A stretch of DNA of 64,000 bases. Origin: [Clostridium] asparagiforme DSM 15981. Its GTDB lineage: Bacteria; Bacillota; Clostridia; Lachnospirales; Lachnospiraceae. How positions within the stretch are numbered: position 1 is the first letter of the stretch; every line of letters starts with the position of its first letter. Below the pieces are notes generated by a model. It worked only from the letters and a program-made list of their open reading frames with translations. It made no database searches and had not been told where the DNA came from. The position numbers and the translations under genes are program-made. The stretch lies in NCBI GenBank assembly GCA_025149125.1, contig CP102272.1:682001-746000 (forward strand), written 5' to 3'. Below, piece by piece: positions 63,373-64,000 of this stretch.

Positions 63373-63923
63373 TGGCCTTGGAAGCCATAGGTTTTTTGGA
63401 ACTGAACAGCATTGCCAGGGGGATTGAAGCCGCGGACCGGATTTTAAAGACCGCGGATACCCGTCTGCTGTACGCGAAAGCGGGCTGCCCGGGCAAATAC
63501 ACGGTGCTCTTCTCCGGGGAGGTGGCGGCGGTGACGTCGTCTCTGGAAGCCGGAAAGCAGACCGGCGGACATTTTGTGGTGGATTCGGTGGTGATTCCGC
63601 GGGTGCACCCGCAGGTGATAAAGGCCATCAACATGTCGGTGGAGCCGGTGGATGTGAACGCCCTGGGCGTGATGGAGTATTTTACCATCACCGCAGCGGT
63701 ATACGGAGCGGACGCAGCCGTGAAGGCGGCCGAGGTGGATCTGATGGACGTGCGCCTGGGAACCGGAATCGGCGGCAAATCCTTTGTGGTGCTGACCGGG
63801 GAGGTGGCCTCTGTGGAAACAGCGGTGGAGGCCGGGCTTGCCAGGGCGGCCGAGGAGGGAATCGTGGTGTCAAGCGTGGTGATTCCCAATCCCAGGAGGG
63901 CCATTTTTGAGAGTTTAATGTGA
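63372..63923 (+). CDS. pduT: PduT-type shell protein with predicted Fe-S site (tandem BMC-T)
   Basis: A 183-residue tandem-BMC trimer former. Two BMC domains: residues 3-90 (LEAIGFLELNSIARGIEAADRILKTADTRLLYAKAGCPGKYTVLFSGEVAAV) and 95-183 (LGVMEYFTITAAVYGADAAVKAAEVDLMDVRLGTGIGGKSFVVLTGEVASV). C39 matches the Cys that ligates the pore [4Fe-4S] cluster in known PduT proteins, so electrons can cross the shell to PduS. The ATG at 63372 overlaps the pduS stop by one base; a GTG one codon earlier is possible. Confidence 0.93.
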   Translation: MALEAIGFLELNSIARGIEAADRILKTADTRLLYAKAGCPGKYTVLFSGEVAAVTSSLEAGKQTGGHFVVDSVVIPRVHPQVIKAINMSVEPVDVNALGVMEYFTITAAVYGADAAVKAAEVDLMDVRLGTGIGGKSFVVLTGEVASVETAVEAGLARAAEEGIVVSSVVIPNPRRAIFESLM

Positions 63924-63933
63924 GGGCAACCGG

Positions 63934-64000
63934 ATGGAATTTCAGAATAAACAGCGGATTATACAGGAATTTGTTCCCGGCAAGCAGGTGACCATGGCTC
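63934..64000 (+). CDS. eutS: microcompartment shell protein EutS, 5' part
   Basis: The first 22 codons, MEFQNKQRIIQEFVPGKQVT then MA, match the EutS start (RIIQEFVPGKQVTLAH in known EutS). The gene runs off the right edge of the window. EutS forms a bent hexamer thought to curve the shell. It begins 10 bases after pduT, in the same operon. Confidence 0.85.
   Translation, partial: MEFQNKQRIIQEFVPGKQVTMA

Overview
The window reads as chromosome from a strictly anaerobic Clostridia/Lachnospiraceae bacterium, most like the Enterocloster/Hungatella/Lachnoclostridium group (inference). Grounds: fairly high GC with strong AGGAGG ribosome-binding sites, Firmicute-type sigma-A promoters, a Firmicute rho with a long disordered insert, the rpmE-DUF1385-prmC-prfA block, many tripartite tricarboxylate (TTT) transporters, and an ethanolamine microcompartment locus. 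I saw no rRNA, tRNA, CRISPR array, insertion sequence or prophage.

Layout. 1-6.7 kb: partial polysaccharide deacetylase, a DUF4261 protein, a truncated MreB-like protein, rarA, a phosphodiesterase-type enzyme and rho with its own promoter and leader hairpin. 6.8-19.3 kb: a polycarboxylate cluster with a divergent LysR regulator, two MmgE/PrpD enzymes, a LeuC/LeuD-type hydro-lyase pair, a TctC-TctB-TctA importer, an enolase-superfamily dehydratase and a YbhJ-type aconitase paralogue. 19.6-25.9 kb: a five-gene peptide/nickel-type ABC importer followed by an MgtC-family protein. 26-29.3 kb, minus strand: LysR regulator, metallo-beta-lactamase-fold hydrolase and SLC13-type permease. 29.4-33.1 kb: rpmE, DUF1385, prmC, prfA. 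33.2-39 kb: a cofactor-independent phosphoglycerate mutase homologue whose halves are swapped (a circular permutation), divergent from an RpiR-type regulator that heads a second TctC-TctB-TctA importer. 39.2-46.1 kb: ECF sigma/anti-sigma pair, a YheO-like regulator, rmlA, rmlB, a 55-bp tandem repeat, rmlD, glmM. 46.2-48.3 kb: leuA behind a long leader with an intrinsic terminator and a leader-peptide ORF. 48.4-52.8 kb: a small AT-richer accessory patch, two membrane-protein genes and a PHP-domain protein. 53.1-64 kb: a hybrid eut/pdu bacterial microcompartment operon (eutA, B, C, L, E, M, T, pduL, unknown, eutN, pduS, pduT, start of eutS) behind an attenuator-like hairpin.

How the genes work together. 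The microcompartment genes describe conversion of ethanolamine to acetaldehyde (EutBC with EutA and EutT), then acetyl-CoA (EutE) and acetyl phosphate (PduL), inside a shell of EutM, EutL, EutN, EutS and PduT; PduS would supply electrons for cobalamin or cofactor recycling. Four cargo-type proteins carry short amphipathic helices of the encapsulation-peptide type. The two TTT systems and the hydratases between them point to import and dehydration/hydration of di- or tricarboxylates of unknown identity.

The observation I rate highest is the permuted phosphoglycerate mutase. All seven metal/phosphoserine ligands and almost all substrate residues are present, but the native C-terminal half precedes the native N-terminal half in one open frame with a good promoter and ribosome-binding site.
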